From assembly GCA_029433365.1 (NCBI GenBank), contig JAQTHZ010000002.1, forward strand, positions 682,001 through 746,000: DNA of 64,000 nucleotides, read 5' to 3'. The notes beneath the pieces are model-generated. The model worked only from the letters and a program-made list of their open reading frames with translations, was not told where the DNA came from and did no database searches. Shown here in pieces: positions 30,337-40,458 of the stretch (positions are counted from its first letter, which is position 1; every line of letters starts with the position of its first letter). A program made the translations under genes and the position numbers. This DNA is from Orbaceae bacterium ESL0721 (GTDB lineage: Bacteria; Pseudomonadota; Gammaproteobacteria; Enterobacterales; Orbaceae).

Positions 30337-31614
30337 ATGTCAAATGCAAGTAATAATCTATTAATTGAAAATAGTAATAACGTTTTGTTAACAAAAAAAG
30401 AACCGCTCGTTTCGGTTTTATTAACAATCTATAATGTTGATAAGTATCTTGCAGAATGTCTTGATAGTATACTTTCACAAAGTTATAAAAATTTAGAAAT
30501 AGTCTGTGTTGATAATGGTTCGCCTGATAAGTGTGGGGAAATATTAAAACATTATCAAAAGATAGATAATCGTATAAAAATTGTTACATTAGCAGAAAAT
30601 CGGAAATTGTGTGGTGGTCGTAACGTAAGTTTAGATAATGCTACAGGTGATTTTATCTGTTTTGTTGATCCTGATGATTGGATTGAAAAAAATTATATTC
30701 AAAGTATGGTTGATAAAATAGAACAATTTGATCCTGATGGTAATAAATATAATTTAGTCATAAATTATAACGCTATTAACTATATGCTTGATGAGAACAA
30801 AGAAAAGATAACTATTTTACATGATTATTTAGACGGTATAGGAAAATCTATTGGTAAAAGTCGTGATGGTTCTTATTATGATTACAATAAAGATCCTCGA
30901 ATTGAATTAGATATTCCTATGTGGGGTAGATTATATAGAAAGACATTTTTAGATCAATATCCAATGCGATTTTTAGAAGGGCTTCAAATAGATAATCTTC
31001 CATATACAATTAATCTATCCATACACCTAAAACATTTCTATCTGCTTACTGAAAAAAATAATAATAGATACTGGCGAAGAATGATAACTATTAATGGCGC
31101 ATTAACAGAAACGGTCTTATACAAAAATTATGAAGGGGCGCAGGTACTCGATAGTTTATATTCTTATTTAAAAAAACATGATTTTACAAATAAAGTTAAA
31201 GTAGTATATGAACCATTTTTTAATACATGTTTTCCTTATCATATAGATAAACCACGTTATTATTTATCCTATAAAGCTCTTATGTTAAAAATGGAAGATG
31301 ATATAAAATCCAACCCTCATCTTTATAATGATAAAGATCTATTGTTATGTGATTTATTAATTTATTCTAATGGATATTTTGATTTTTCTGAAAGGTATAT
31401 TAAGTTAAGAGAGAAAAAACTTCCTGATCAAACAAGTACTTTATTGGTAAAACTTTTTGGGATTTTACCTTTTTATAAAAAAAGAGTTACAAAGTATTAT
31501 ATCTACTATTACTTATTTAGCATTTTGATATTTAAACTTAAAATTAAAATGAGGGATAGAAAATATGTAAATGGATATTTATTTGGTGTTCTTAAAATCT
31601 TCAAAAAATATTAA
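30337..31614 (+). CDS. Glycosyltransferase family 2
   Basis: A 425-aa GT-A-fold transferase. The catalytic domain (residues 24-240) has VSVLLTIYNVDKYLAECLDS, VDNGSPD and the DxD-type motif FVDPDDW. The C-terminal about 180 residues are basic and rich in aromatic residues, likely membrane-associated. It would transfer a sugar, plausibly the one made by the five preceding genes, to a lipid-linked acceptor or LPS. The donor and acceptor cannot be read from sequence. Confidence 0.85.
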   Translation: MSNASNNLLIENSNNVLLTKKEPLVSVLLTIYNVDKYLAECLDSILSQSYKNLEIVCVDNGSPDKCGEILKHYQKIDNRIKIVTLAENRKLCGGRNVSLDNATGDFICFVDPDDWIEKNYIQSMVDKIEQFDPDGNKYNLVINYNAINYMLDENKEKITILHDYLDGIGKSIGKSRDGSYYDYNKDPRIELDIPMWGRLYRKTFLDQYPMRFLEGLQIDNLPYTINLSIHLKHFYLLTEKNNNRYWRRMITINGALTETVLYKNYEGAQVLDSLYSYLKKHDFTNKVKVVYEPFFNTCFPYHIDKPRYYLSYKALMLKMEDDIKSNPHLYNDKDLLLCDLLIYSNGYFDFSERYIKLREKKLPDQTSTLLVKLFGILPFYKKRVTKYYIYYYLFSILIFKLKIKMRDRKYVNGYLFGVLKIFKKY

Positions 31615-31630
31615 TCTTATTACAATTATT

Positions 31631-33367
31631 ATGTCTAAAAAAATTAGTTCTATAAAAGTTATTAAATTATTATGGCCTTTTATTAAACCTTACAAAAAGG
31701 CTTTAGTGATAGCAGTAATCGGCTTGTTGCTTAATGCAGTTACAGATGCTTTATTAATATCTCTTACAAAACCATTATTAGATTATGGTTTAATGGATAA
31801 AGACTCTTTTATTCTAATTACAATTGCTATTGCAATTATTGTTTTAATTGCTTTACGCGGATTGACCAATTATGCATCAACCTACAGCCTCTCATGGTTA
31901 TCAGGTAAAGTTGTAACAAAATTTAGACAATTGATATTTAACCATTTACTAAAAAGTCCTATTAGTTTTCATGATGAAAGATCGGTGGGTGATTTAGTGT
32001 CAATTATTACCTTTAATGCGCAACAGTTATCAAAAGCGTCATCTGATGCATTAATAATATTACTTCGTGAAATTACTTATGCTATCGGGTTATGTGCTGT
32101 TATGTTCTATGGTAGTTGGCAATTGGCTTCTGTGCTTATTGTTATTGTTCCAATTGTTATATTTATTGCACAATTTATTGCAAAAAAATTTAGACAAACA
32201 ATTGCTTCTATGCAAAAGGGAATGGGGCAAATTACGACAGCTGCTGATGAAATGCTGAAGGGTCATAAAGAGGTTTTGATTTTTAATGCCAAAGAGTATG
32301 AGAAGCGTAATTTTAATAATATTACAGATACTATGCGTCGTAATATATTAAAAATTGTCTTAGTTTCAGGATTATCCACTCCTATTATTCAATTAATAGC
32401 AACACTTGGTTTAGGCGTTGTGCTTTATTTAGTTGCAGGACAATATTTAAATGTTACACCTGGTTCATTTACTGTCGTTTTTTCCGCAATGGTTGCAGTG
32501 ATGCGCCCTTTAAGAGAACTAACAAGTTTACATGTAGAGCTTCAAAAAGGTGCATTAGCTTGTGAATCTTTATTTGATATATTAAGTTCGCCTACAGAAA
32601 ATGATAATGGAACCATAATTGCTGATAAAGTAAAAGGTGAAATTGAATTTAAAGATGTTACTTTTACCTACCCTAATCGTAATACTCCAGCGCTTAATCA
32701 TCTTTCTTTAAATATAAAAGCAGGTGAAACTATTGCACTAGTGGGTCGTTCAGGTGCTGGAAAATCTACAATAGCAAATCTACTACCACGTTTTCATGAT
32801 CTTAAACAGGGTGAAATATTAATTGATTCTGTTGATATCAAAAAATATACCTTAAAGTCATTACGTAATCAGATAGGATTTGTATCACAAAATGTACATC
32901 TATTTAATGGCACTATTGCAGATAATATCGCTTATGGAGAAAAAGAAGTGTATAGCCATGATGAAATTATTAAAGCTGCACAAATGGCGAATGCAATGGA
33001 GTTTATTAGTAAATTAGAAAAAGGTCTTGATACTGAAATTGGTGATAATGGTGTTTTGTTATCGGGCGGGCAGAGACAGCGTATAGCAATTGCAAGAGTT
33101 CTTTTACGAAATAATCCAATTTTAATTTTTGATGAAGCAACTTCGGCGCTTGATAATGAATCAGAGCGACTTGTACAAGAAGCTATTGATGTACTTCAGC
33201 AGAATAGAACTTCAATCATCATCGCACATCGTTTAACAACTATTGAAAAAGCAGATCGAATTTTAGTGATTGATGAAGGTCAAATTATTGAAGAAGGTAC
33301 ACATCAAGAACTAATAAAAACAGATGGTTTTTATGCACATATGCATAAAATGCAATTTAATGGATAG
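31631..33367 (+). CDS. msbA: MsbA-type ABC exporter (first of two)
   Basis: 578 aa from ATG 31631 (MSKKISSIKVIKLLWPF); an in-frame ATG at 31571 lies inside the previous gene, and neither start has a clear ribosome site. Six-helix ABC exporter domain (residues 1-320), then an ATPase with Walker A GRSGAGKST, signature LLSGGQRQR and Walker B ILIFDEATSALD. It matches E. coli MsbA along its length (MLKGHKEVLIF, RNQIGFVSQNVHLFN), so it should flip lipid A-core or a related glycolipid. It carries a less MsbA-like N-terminal half than the next gene. Confidence 0.82.
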   Translation: MSKKISSIKVIKLLWPFIKPYKKALVIAVIGLLLNAVTDALLISLTKPLLDYGLMDKDSFILITIAIAIIVLIALRGLTNYASTYSLSWLSGKVVTKFRQLIFNHLLKSPISFHDERSVGDLVSIITFNAQQLSKASSDALIILLREITYAIGLCAVMFYGSWQLASVLIVIVPIVIFIAQFIAKKFRQTIASMQKGMGQITTAADEMLKGHKEVLIFNAKEYEKRNFNNITDTMRRNILKIVLVSGLSTPIIQLIATLGLGVVLYLVAGQYLNVTPGSFTVVFSAMVAVMRPLRELTSLHVELQKGALACESLFDILSSPTENDNGTIIADKVKGEIEFKDVTFTYPNRNTPALNHLSLNIKAGETIALVGRSGAGKSTIANLLPRFHDLKQGEILIDSVDIKKYTLKSLRNQIGFVSQNVHLFNGTIADNIAYGEKEVYSHDEIIKAAQMANAMEFISKLEKGLDTEIGDNGVLLSGGQRQRIAIARVLLRNNPILIFDEATSALDNESERLVQEAIDVLQQNRTSIIIAHRLTTIEKADRILVIDEGQIIEEGTHQELIKTDGFYAHMHKMQFNG

Positions 33368-33414
33368 CATACTATCTATATAAACAGATAGAAAAAACAG
33401 ATAGAAAAAAATAT

Positions 33415-35199
33415 ATGAAGAATAAATTAGTAAAAACAGAACAAAATAAAAATATTAAGTCTGATCTTGATAAAGATTCATCAACATGGGGTACTTTTTT
33501 AAAATTATGGTCTTATATCGCCGAACATAAATTTATTCTTTTTTTATCGGTGATATTATTAATTGCAAGTGCATTTGCAGATACTTCATTAATTGCTATA
33601 TTAAAACCACTGCTTGATCGTGGTTTTTCATTGAATGATCAAAAATTTTTATTGATGGCGCCTATCTATATTTTTGGACTAGTACTTCTACGGGCAGTGG
33701 CAAATTATGGATATTCATTCATGCTATCTTTCGTATCTGGTAAGATAGTAATGAAAATTAGGCAAAAGTTATTTAGTCATTTTGTTGATGCACCTGTTAG
33801 TTTTTATGACCAAAATTCAACAGGGCGCTTATTATCACGTATAACATATGATACGGAGCAAGTTGCATCTTCCTCATCAGATGCATTAATTATTATCATT
33901 CGAGAATCAGCGTTTATAATTGGGCTATTTTATACTATGTTTTATAATAGCTGGCAGCTCTCTTTATCATTAATTATTATTACACCAATAGTAATAGGCT
34001 TAATTACTTTTATTTCAATTAAATTTAGAAAATTGGCAAAAAAAATGCAAAATTCCATGGGAAATATTACCATGTCAATTGAGCAGATGTTGAAAGGTTA
34101 TCGAGAAATCATTATTTTTGGTGCTCAAAATGAAGAGTCAAAAAATTTTGAGAAAGTAAGTAATAGATTTCGACGAGATAATATGCGTTTAGTCTCGATC
34201 TCAGCTCTTTCAACACCAATAATTCAACTGGTAATCTCATTTGCAATTGCTTTTGTCTTATTAACAGCTAGTAACCCTGATTTGAATATTACTCCAGGTG
34301 CATTTACTGTTGTATTTTCGTCATTAGTTGCAATGATGCAACCTATTAAAAGTTTAACCAATGTTAATGCAAACTTTCAAAAAGGTATGGCTGCATGTCA
34401 GACGCTATTCTCTATTCTAGATCAGCCTATTGAAAGTAATAAAGGTAAATTAGATATTGATCGAGTTAAAGGTAATATAGTATTTAAAGATGTTACTTTT
34501 TCTTATGATACTAAACCCGAACCTGTATTAAAAGATATCTCTTTTTCTATTTTAGCTGGTAAAACAGTAGCATTAGTTGGTAAATCAGGTTCAGGTAAAA
34601 CAACAATTTCAAGTTTATTGGCTCGTTTTTATGATATACAGCATGGTCAAATTTTGATTGATGGATATAATATTCAAGATTTTCAATTATCCTCTTTACG
34701 TAATCAAATCGGATTGGTATCACAGAATGTTCATCTTTTCAATGATACAATTGCAAATAATATTGCTTATGGTCGTATTGGAGAATATTCAGAACAGCAA
34801 ATTAAAGATGCGGCAAAAAAAGCTTATGCATTGGATTTTATAGAACAATTTGAGCATGGATTTAACACATATGTGGGGGAAGGAGGGCTCTTATTATCTG
34901 GTGGACAACGTCAACGGATTGCTATAGCTAGAGCCTTGCTTCGTGATGCTCCGATTCTAATTCTTGATGAGGCAACATCGGCTTTGGATTCTGAATCAGA
35001 ACAAGTTATTCAAAAAGCATTAAATGAATTACAAAAAGGAAGGACATCATTAATAATTGCGCATCGATTATCAACTATAGAAAATGCAGATAAAATTATT
35101 GTTATGGATGATGGATATATAGTTGAGCAAGGAAATCATCAATCATTACTAAATAAAAATGGTGCGTATGCAAAATTATATTTAGGCAATCAATTCTAA
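33415..35199 (+). CDS. msbA: MsbA-type ABC exporter (second of two)
   Basis: 594 aa, a full-length half-transporter. An N-terminal tail (about 25 polar residues) is followed by STWGTFLKLW and the membrane domain with LLSRITYDTEQVASSSSDAL, nearly the E. coli MsbA sequence. The ATPase has GKSGSGKTT, LLSGGQRQR and ILILDEATSALD. It is 47 bases after the first exporter; the pair may form homodimers or a heterodimer. Of the two, this one is the better MsbA candidate. The usual partner lpxK is not adjacent. Confidence 0.85.
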   Translation: MKNKLVKTEQNKNIKSDLDKDSSTWGTFLKLWSYIAEHKFILFLSVILLIASAFADTSLIAILKPLLDRGFSLNDQKFLLMAPIYIFGLVLLRAVANYGYSFMLSFVSGKIVMKIRQKLFSHFVDAPVSFYDQNSTGRLLSRITYDTEQVASSSSDALIIIIRESAFIIGLFYTMFYNSWQLSLSLIIITPIVIGLITFISIKFRKLAKKMQNSMGNITMSIEQMLKGYREIIIFGAQNEESKNFEKVSNRFRRDNMRLVSISALSTPIIQLVISFAIAFVLLTASNPDLNITPGAFTVVFSSLVAMMQPIKSLTNVNANFQKGMAACQTLFSILDQPIESNKGKLDIDRVKGNIVFKDVTFSYDTKPEPVLKDISFSILAGKTVALVGKSGSGKTTISSLLARFYDIQHGQILIDGYNIQDFQLSSLRNQIGLVSQNVHLFNDTIANNIAYGRIGEYSEQQIKDAAKKAYALDFIEQFEHGFNTYVGEGGLLLSGGQRQRIAIARALLRDAPILILDEATSALDSESEQVIQKALNELQKGRTSLIIAHRLSTIENADKIIVMDDGYIVEQGNHQSLLNKNGAYAKLYLGNQF

Positions 35200-35222
35200 A
35201 TATAACTCTATTAATTTTTTGT

Positions 35223-35254
35223 CTGCTATTTTTATATATAAGAATAGCAGTTTT
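35223..35254 (+). terminator. Terminator after the exporter pair
   Basis: CTGCTATT (35223-35230) pairs with AATAGCAG (35243-35250), followed by TTTT. It separates the rightward operon from the leftward GT8 genes. Confidence 0.65.
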
Positions 35255-35263
35255 AAAATGATT

Positions 35264-36226
35264 CTATTTTTTATGTTTCAAATACAAATAGTAAAAATAG
35301 AGACCTTTAGTTATATTGCCCATTTTTAAGCATCTATGGGCATATTGGCGAAGTGAGGAATTTTTATTACTCAAAGGTAATCTATTATGTTTCCAAGGTG
35401 AATTTAATAGATATTTTTTAAATATTAATGAATTATAAACTTGGTACCATGGTTTGTTAGATGATACATAATGTATAAAAACATCGTCTGGTTTTATTGT
35501 TTTTTCTTCTTTTCCATTAACAGATAAAATAATTTCGTAATTATATTTTTTATTTATTAGTTTAATTTTATCTTTTAAGAGTAAATTTAATACATCTTGA
35601 TCGGCAAATTTATATATTGAACCATTATTTACCATTTCAATACATTTTGATGTAAGATTATTTCTTTCCCACTCAGGTATATTAATCAATAACAATCCTG
35701 AATTAAAATAGACATTCTGATTAAATTTAAGTTTTTCTTTTGCATATGTATGCATATCTTCAATGGAATCAACAACAGCAGCAGCAATATGGTGATTTAA
35801 ATTTTCATTAAATAACGCTTCTAATGAACCTGCACAAATAATATCACTATCAATATATAGTACTTTATCAGTTAGATTATTAACCAACAGAGGAATTATG
35901 AATCTAGCACAAGAGATAGGTGGAAGCCTCTCTATCAAAGTATCATTGTTAATTTTGAAGTTAGTATTAATATTATAAAAACTAATTGAAATATTTTTAT
36001 TCACTAAAGTTGTAAATTTATCTATATTTTCTTCTGAAATATTGCTAATTATTAGATGAAAATGAAAATTTAAGTTGGGATTATTTTGAATAATGGAATA
36101 AATAGTTATACCAGCAGGCATGGCATAATTATCATCAAATGTTAAAGCGATGTGTTTGGTATTTTTACTATTTACTGAAAGAGTTAAATGAGTAATCTTA
36201 TCTATTGCTGGATGTAATATTGACAT
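35264..36226 (-). CDS. LPS-core-type glycosyltransferase, family GT8 (1 of 5)
   Basis: 320 aa, resembling WaaO/WaaJ (alpha-glucosyl/galactosyltransferases of the LPS outer core). Motifs in order: ALTFDDNYAMPAG, the metal-binding DxD in LYIDSDIICAGS, YFNSGLLLINIPEW, FADQDVLNLLL, FIHYVSSNKPW and a basic C-terminal end typical of the GT8 C-terminal extension. It is cytoplasmic and acts at the inner membrane. Convergent with the exporter pair; 14 bases separate it from the next paralog. Confidence 0.88.
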   Translation of the reverse strand: MSILHPAIDKITHLTLSVNSKNTKHIALTFDDNYAMPAGITIYSIIQNNPNLNFHFHLIISNISEENIDKFTTLVNKNISISFYNINTNFKINNDTLIERLPPISCARFIIPLLVNNLTDKVLYIDSDIICAGSLEALFNENLNHHIAAAVVDSIEDMHTYAKEKLKFNQNVYFNSGLLLINIPEWERNNLTSKCIEMVNNGSIYKFADQDVLNLLLKDKIKLINKKYNYEIILSVNGKEEKTIKPDDVFIHYVSSNKPWYQVYNSLIFKKYLLNSPWKHNRLPLSNKNSSLRQYAHRCLKMGNITKGLYFYYLYLKHKK

Positions 36227-36240
36227 TGATTGTCCGATCG

Positions 36241-37218
36241 CTATTTCTTAAGAATTAGTTTATATTTTAAATACACAATATAATAAAAAAATGACTTAAT
36301 ATAACACCTTTTTTTAATTAAATATTTTGAATAATTTCTAATTGATGAACTATTGCCACTTAATGGGCGTTTATCTTTTTTCCAAGGGGATTGGTTAAAG
36401 TAATGATTAAAAATAGTAGATTGATATACAGAGAACCAAGGTTTATTTTGTGATATATAATGTAATATAACGGTATAGGGACGAATAACTTTTTCTTCTT
36501 TACAATCTATTGAAATCTTAATTTTAGTATTAAACTTAATTGGTAATAAGTATGTTTTATCTTCTAATAAAATATTTAATACATCTTGATCTGCAAATTT
36601 ATAAATATAACCATTGTTAATAAGCGTTAACGCTTTTTCTGATATGCAAAATTTACACCATTGTTGAGTATTAATTAATAATACACCCGCATTAAAATAA
36701 CGGGAATGGTTAATGTCATACATCTTGCTAACTGCTAATTGCATATCTTTTGTATCTGATATCACTCCCGCTATATACTCATCAATATTGTATTCAGTTA
36801 ATAATGCTAATGATTGTAAACATATAATGTCACTATCCAAATAGATTAGTTTGTCAGTAATTGGTGCTAATATTTCAGGCATTATAAAACGGATGCATGT
36901 TGATATTGTTGTTATATGCAATATTAATGTTTTAGGGTTAATAATAAAATTATTATTAAGATAATATAATGTTATTGAAATATTTGAACTATTGAATTGG
37001 CGAAATTTATTAATATTTAATTTTGATACATTATCAATAAATAAATGAAAGTGAAGATTATAATTAGGTGTATTACTAATAACAGAAAATATTGCAATAC
37101 CAGCAGGCATTGCATAATTATCATCAAAACCTAAAGCAATATGAAGTGTCGAAAATTTGGGATTTTTATTTTCTACAATGGTTTCTATCTTACTAATAAA
37201 ATCATTAACGTTAAACAT
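36241..37218 (-). CDS. LPS-core-type glycosyltransferase, family GT8 (2 of 5)
   Basis: 325 aa, paralog of its neighbours. ALGFDDNYAMPAG, DxD in LIYLDSDIICLQS, FADQDVLNILL and LHYISQNKPW are intact. A substitution common to the array (CIRFIMPEI versus CARFIIPLL) gives a slightly different acceptor-side face. The 12-mer AACCCTAAAACA lies in the gene, read as Asn94-Pro-Lys-Thr97. It leads, with the first copy, a leftward transcription unit. Confidence 0.88.
   Translation of the reverse strand: MFNVNDFISKIETIVENKNPKFSTLHIALGFDDNYAMPAGIAIFSVISNTPNYNLHFHLFIDNVSKLNINKFRQFNSSNISITLYYLNNNFIINPKTLILHITTISTCIRFIMPEILAPITDKLIYLDSDIICLQSLALLTEYNIDEYIAGVISDTKDMQLAVSKMYDINHSRYFNAGVLLINTQQWCKFCISEKALTLINNGYIYKFADQDVLNILLEDKTYLLPIKFNTKIKISIDCKEEKVIRPYTVILHYISQNKPWFSVYQSTIFNHYFNQSPWKKDKRPLSGNSSSIRNYSKYLIKKRCYIKSFFYYIVYLKYKLILKK
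36928..36939 (-). repeat. Copy 6 of the AACCCTAAAACA motif (inside GT8 gene)
   Basis: A perfect 12-mer on the coding strand, again exactly the four codons N-P-K-T, as in the unrelated PTS gene. Confidence 0.9.
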
Positions 37219-37394
37219 ATAAATTATTTTAATGCCAAAATTGGGTTCTAATTATATTACATATATTATTAAAGATATAATGATAATAGCGAAGTTTAAT
37301 CTGTTAATAAATGAAAATGCTTTAGTTAGAACTTTATATAAATAAGGTTGAATAGATACGTATAAGATTTTAAAATTTAAAAAATAAAACGGTA

Positions 37395-38333
37395 TTACTT
37401 TTTAGCTATTTTGCGTTTAATGTAATGCAAATAAAATAATATACCTTTCAATATGAATTTTTTCTTAAAAAAAGTTTTTGCATAAACTCTATAATCAACT
37501 GTTCTCATTTTTGTTTGGTAGCTTTTCATTGGACTATCTGCCCAAGGGGTAAAATGTTTATAAAAACAGTAAATATTTTGAGCAAGACCACCATGTTCTT
37601 CGTACCACATTTTTCGTGGGCCTGTAAAATGGACCAGAAATGGTAATGTATCTTTTTCATAAAAGAAGTTCTCTTTTTCATGATCTGACATCCATGTATA
37701 AAGATAGTTCCATTTTGGTTCTAATGGCAAAACCCGATTTTCTAAAACAATATTCAATGCATCTTGATCTGCATATTTTAAGGTCTTATTTTGAGAAAGA
37801 ATAAGATTAGCGCGATGCTCAACATCAAAATCAATCCATTTATTGGTATTGATATAAAGAACGCCTGCATTAAAATAATAAGGTGATTGTAAGTTTAATC
37901 TAATAGAATTTTTGTTGAACTGATTATTAAGTGAATCTGTACATACTGCGCAGATGAAATTTGTTATATCTATGGTTAATATTGAAGAGATATCTGCAAA
38001 ACATAATATATCAGCATCAAGATAGAGAAATTTATCTGTTTTATCTTTTAATAAGCGTGGAACTAAAAGTCGAATAAATGTAGAGTTACTAATATGTTTA
38101 GTTGAAAATTGATGCTGATATTTTTCAATATCGGTCGATTTAATATTGTATATTGCAATAGATTCTGATGTATCTTGTAATTTTTTAATTAACTTTGGAT
38201 TAACATCATATAAAAATACATGAAATTGTAATTTTAACTTTAAATTATTTAAAATTATTGATTGTATAGAAACAGAAATGTGTTCAATATAATTTTCGTC
38301 AGCACAATAAGCTATATGTATCGTTTCTACCAT
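37395..38333 (-). CDS. Glycosyltransferase, family GT8 (3 of 5, most divergent)
   Basis: 312 aa, the most divergent member. It lacks the about 20-residue N-terminal arm of the others and starts MVETIHIAYCADENYIEH. The DxD motif is LYLDADILCFAD, with YFNAGVLYINTNKW, YADQDALNIVL and HFTGPRKMWYEEHGG, closer to general-stress GT8 and WaaJ types. Leftward, 176 bases from copy 2 and back-to-back with copy 4 across a 90-base divergent promoter region. Confidence 0.87.
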   Translation of the reverse strand: MVETIHIAYCADENYIEHISVSIQSIILNNLKLKLQFHVFLYDVNPKLIKKLQDTSESIAIYNIKSTDIEKYQHQFSTKHISNSTFIRLLVPRLLKDKTDKFLYLDADILCFADISSILTIDITNFICAVCTDSLNNQFNKNSIRLNLQSPYYFNAGVLYINTNKWIDFDVEHRANLILSQNKTLKYADQDALNIVLENRVLPLEPKWNYLYTWMSDHEKENFFYEKDTLPFLVHFTGPRKMWYEEHGGLAQNIYCFYKHFTPWADSPMKSYQTKMRTVDYRVYAKTFFKKKFILKGILFYLHYIKRKIAKK

Positions 38334-38423
38334 TGTTTTTGAGTTAATGTTTATTTAGAATCTATTTATATTATTATAACGCAATGCTACAATAAGGAAA
38401 AGGACTTATATTTTGGAAATATC

Positions 38424-39404
38424 GTGTTAAATATTAGCCAATTTATTGATGAAATTAGACCTATAAAAATTTCAACAGAGAAAGATAAAGCTAAATTCTT
38501 ACATATTATCTTATGTTTTGATGATGATTATGCTTTGCCAGCTGGAGTTAATATTGTTTCAGTTGTTGATAATAATCGTTTAGGACTTTTTCATTTTCAT
38601 CTATTTGTTACATCTCTATCTGACGATTCAGTAAGTAAATTCTCTCAAATTGAGTTAAGTAATTCATCAATAACTTTGTATCGAGTTAATCAAAATTTTC
38701 AAGTGAGTAAGGAAAATAGCTCATCTTTTCCTATTTCTGCCTGTATGAGATTAATTGCCCCTCTTTTTTTGAATGATATACCAAGAATTCTATATCTTGA
38801 TAGTGATACACTTTGTGTAGGCAATCTATCTACTCTTCATAATATTAATTTAAGTGATGTAATTGTTGGCGCTGTTGCTGATGTGGAAAAAATGCAATTG
38901 GCACAATGTGAAAAATTCAATTTAGAATTAGGAAGTTATTTCAATTCTGGCGTTCTCTACATTAATACAGAGTTATGGCAAAAATATCATATTACAGAAA
39001 GAGCTTTAGAGTTATTAAATTCGACAACCCACTATAAGTTCCCCGATCAAGATGTTTTGAATATCATTATAAAAGAGAACAAGCTATTACTTGATAAAAA
39101 ATATAATCGAATAACATTACTTAGCATTAAGGGAAATGAAGATAGATGTTTATTAGATGATAGTGTTATGATTCACTATACATCGGGTCATAAACCGTGG
39201 TACCGCCTTTTTTTGACAGATATATACGCAAAATATATACAATTATCGCCGTGGCATTCATGTAAACTATTATTAGCTAATAAAAATGCACCTTCCACTA
39301 CTAGAAGGTATGCTAAAAACTTGATAAAACAGCATAAATATATTTCTTCAATTAGATTTTACATTTTGTATTTAGTGCATAAATTTCATAAAAATAGGAC
39401 TTAG
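38424..39404 (+). CDS. LPS-core-type glycosyltransferase, family GT8 (4 of 5)
   Basis: 326 aa from GTG 38424 with TTGGAA upstream. ILCFDDDYALPAG, DxD LYLDSDTLCVG, YFNSGVLYINTELW, FPDQDVLNIII and IHYTSGHKPWYR mark a GT8 LPS glycosyltransferase. It is more like copy 5 than the leftward copies (both have PISAC(M/V)RLIAPL and VGAVADVE/VAAVADLE). Rightward, three bases before copy 5. Confidence 0.87.
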   Translation: MLNISQFIDEIRPIKISTEKDKAKFLHIILCFDDDYALPAGVNIVSVVDNNRLGLFHFHLFVTSLSDDSVSKFSQIELSNSSITLYRVNQNFQVSKENSSSFPISACMRLIAPLFLNDIPRILYLDSDTLCVGNLSTLHNINLSDVIVGAVADVEKMQLAQCEKFNLELGSYFNSGVLYINTELWQKYHITERALELLNSTTHYKFPDQDVLNIIIKENKLLLDKKYNRITLLSIKGNEDRCLLDDSVMIHYTSGHKPWYRLFLTDIYAKYIQLSPWHSCKLLLANKNAPSTTRRYAKNLIKQHKYISSIRFYILYLVHKFHKNRT

Positions 39405-39407
39405 TTT

Positions 39408-40382
39408 ATGTTGGATGTTAAAAAATTTATAAGCACTAAAAATCTTCTTATAGAGTCTCAAGTTATATCAGAAAATAAGGTACTACATATTCTGCTCTGT
39501 TTTGATGATAATTATGCTTTACCTGCTGGTATTGCTATTATGTCAGTAATTAAAAATAATCCACAACAGGTGGTTCATTTTCATCTTTTTACACATAATG
39601 TTTCAGCTGTGAATAGACAGAAATTATGTTCAATAAAATCGGATAATTTATTGTTAACAGAGTATGTAATAAATAATCAATTCCAGATCGATAGTCAAAA
39701 TACAACACAATTCCCAATTTCTGCATGTGTAAGATTAATAGCACCTTTAGTGCTTAAAAATACCACTAATCGGTTATTGTATATAGACAGTGATACGTTG
39801 TGTAAATCAAGTTTGGATAAAGTATTTAATATAGAGCTTGATAACGCTATTGTTGCAGCTGTTGCAGATCTAGAAGAGATGCAGATATCGCAATGTTCTA
39901 AGTACAATATTATTTTTGGTTCCTATTTTAATTCGGGTGTGATGCTACTAAATATTGATTTATGGTGTCAAAATGAGATTACTCAAAGAACATTGCAATT
40001 TCTTAATAATGGTGAAAAATTTAATTATCCGGATCAAGATGTTTTAAATATTGTGGTAGGTGATAAAAGAGTAATAATAGAGAAGAAATATAATCATTTT
40101 GTAGCATTATCTCCTAATCGTAATGATGATGCGACTGTGTCTCAAGATACAGTTTTTATTCATTATGTAACTAAAAATAAACCATGGCATCAACCCTATC
40201 TTACTAATATTTATGATAACTATTTATCAAATTCTCCATGGTGTCATGATAAGTTACCACGATTTGAAAATAAAAAAACATCCTCTATTAGGCAATATTC
40301 ACGCCTTATGTTTCAACAAAAACATTATTTAACGGCAATCAGATTCTATTTTTATTATTTAATAAAAAAATTATTTAAATAA
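39408..40382 (+). CDS. LPS-core-type glycosyltransferase, family GT8 (5 of 5)
   Basis: 324 aa. LLCFDDNYALPAG, DxD LYIDSDTLCKSS, YFNSGVMLLNIDLW, YPDQDVLNIVV and IHYVTKNKPWH are intact, with the basic, aromatic C-terminus (SRLMFQQKHYLTAIRFY) that ends all five paralogs. Translated with copy 4 (three-base gap). Last gene of the glycan locus; conserved chromosomal genes resume after it. Confidence 0.87.
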   Translation: MLDVKKFISTKNLLIESQVISENKVLHILLCFDDNYALPAGIAIMSVIKNNPQQVVHFHLFTHNVSAVNRQKLCSIKSDNLLLTEYVINNQFQIDSQNTTQFPISACVRLIAPLVLKNTTNRLLYIDSDTLCKSSLDKVFNIELDNAIVAAVADLEEMQISQCSKYNIIFGSYFNSGVMLLNIDLWCQNEITQRTLQFLNNGEKFNYPDQDVLNIVVGDKRVIIEKKYNHFVALSPNRNDDATVSQDTVFIHYVTKNKPWHQPYLTNIYDNYLSNSPWCHDKLPRFENKKTSSIRQYSRLMFQQKHYLTAIRFYFYYLIKKLFK

Positions 40383-40446
40383 ACATAGTTTTCAACGATC
40401 TTTTTTTATTTGAAAAAAATGTAAATATTTATTTAAAATATGGCAT

Positions 40447-40458
40447 AACCCTAAAACA
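40447..40458 (+). repeat. Copy 7 of the AACCCTAAAACA motif (upstream of yoaA)
   Basis: A perfect 12-mer in the intergenic region, 128 bases before the yoaA start, followed by TTTAAAAAG. Confidence 0.9.

Noticed and set aside
31571-31630. Longer start for the first MsbA-type exporter
   Set aside because: The extra 20 residues overlap the end of the GT2 gene and do not align with MsbA, whose start fits ATG 31631.
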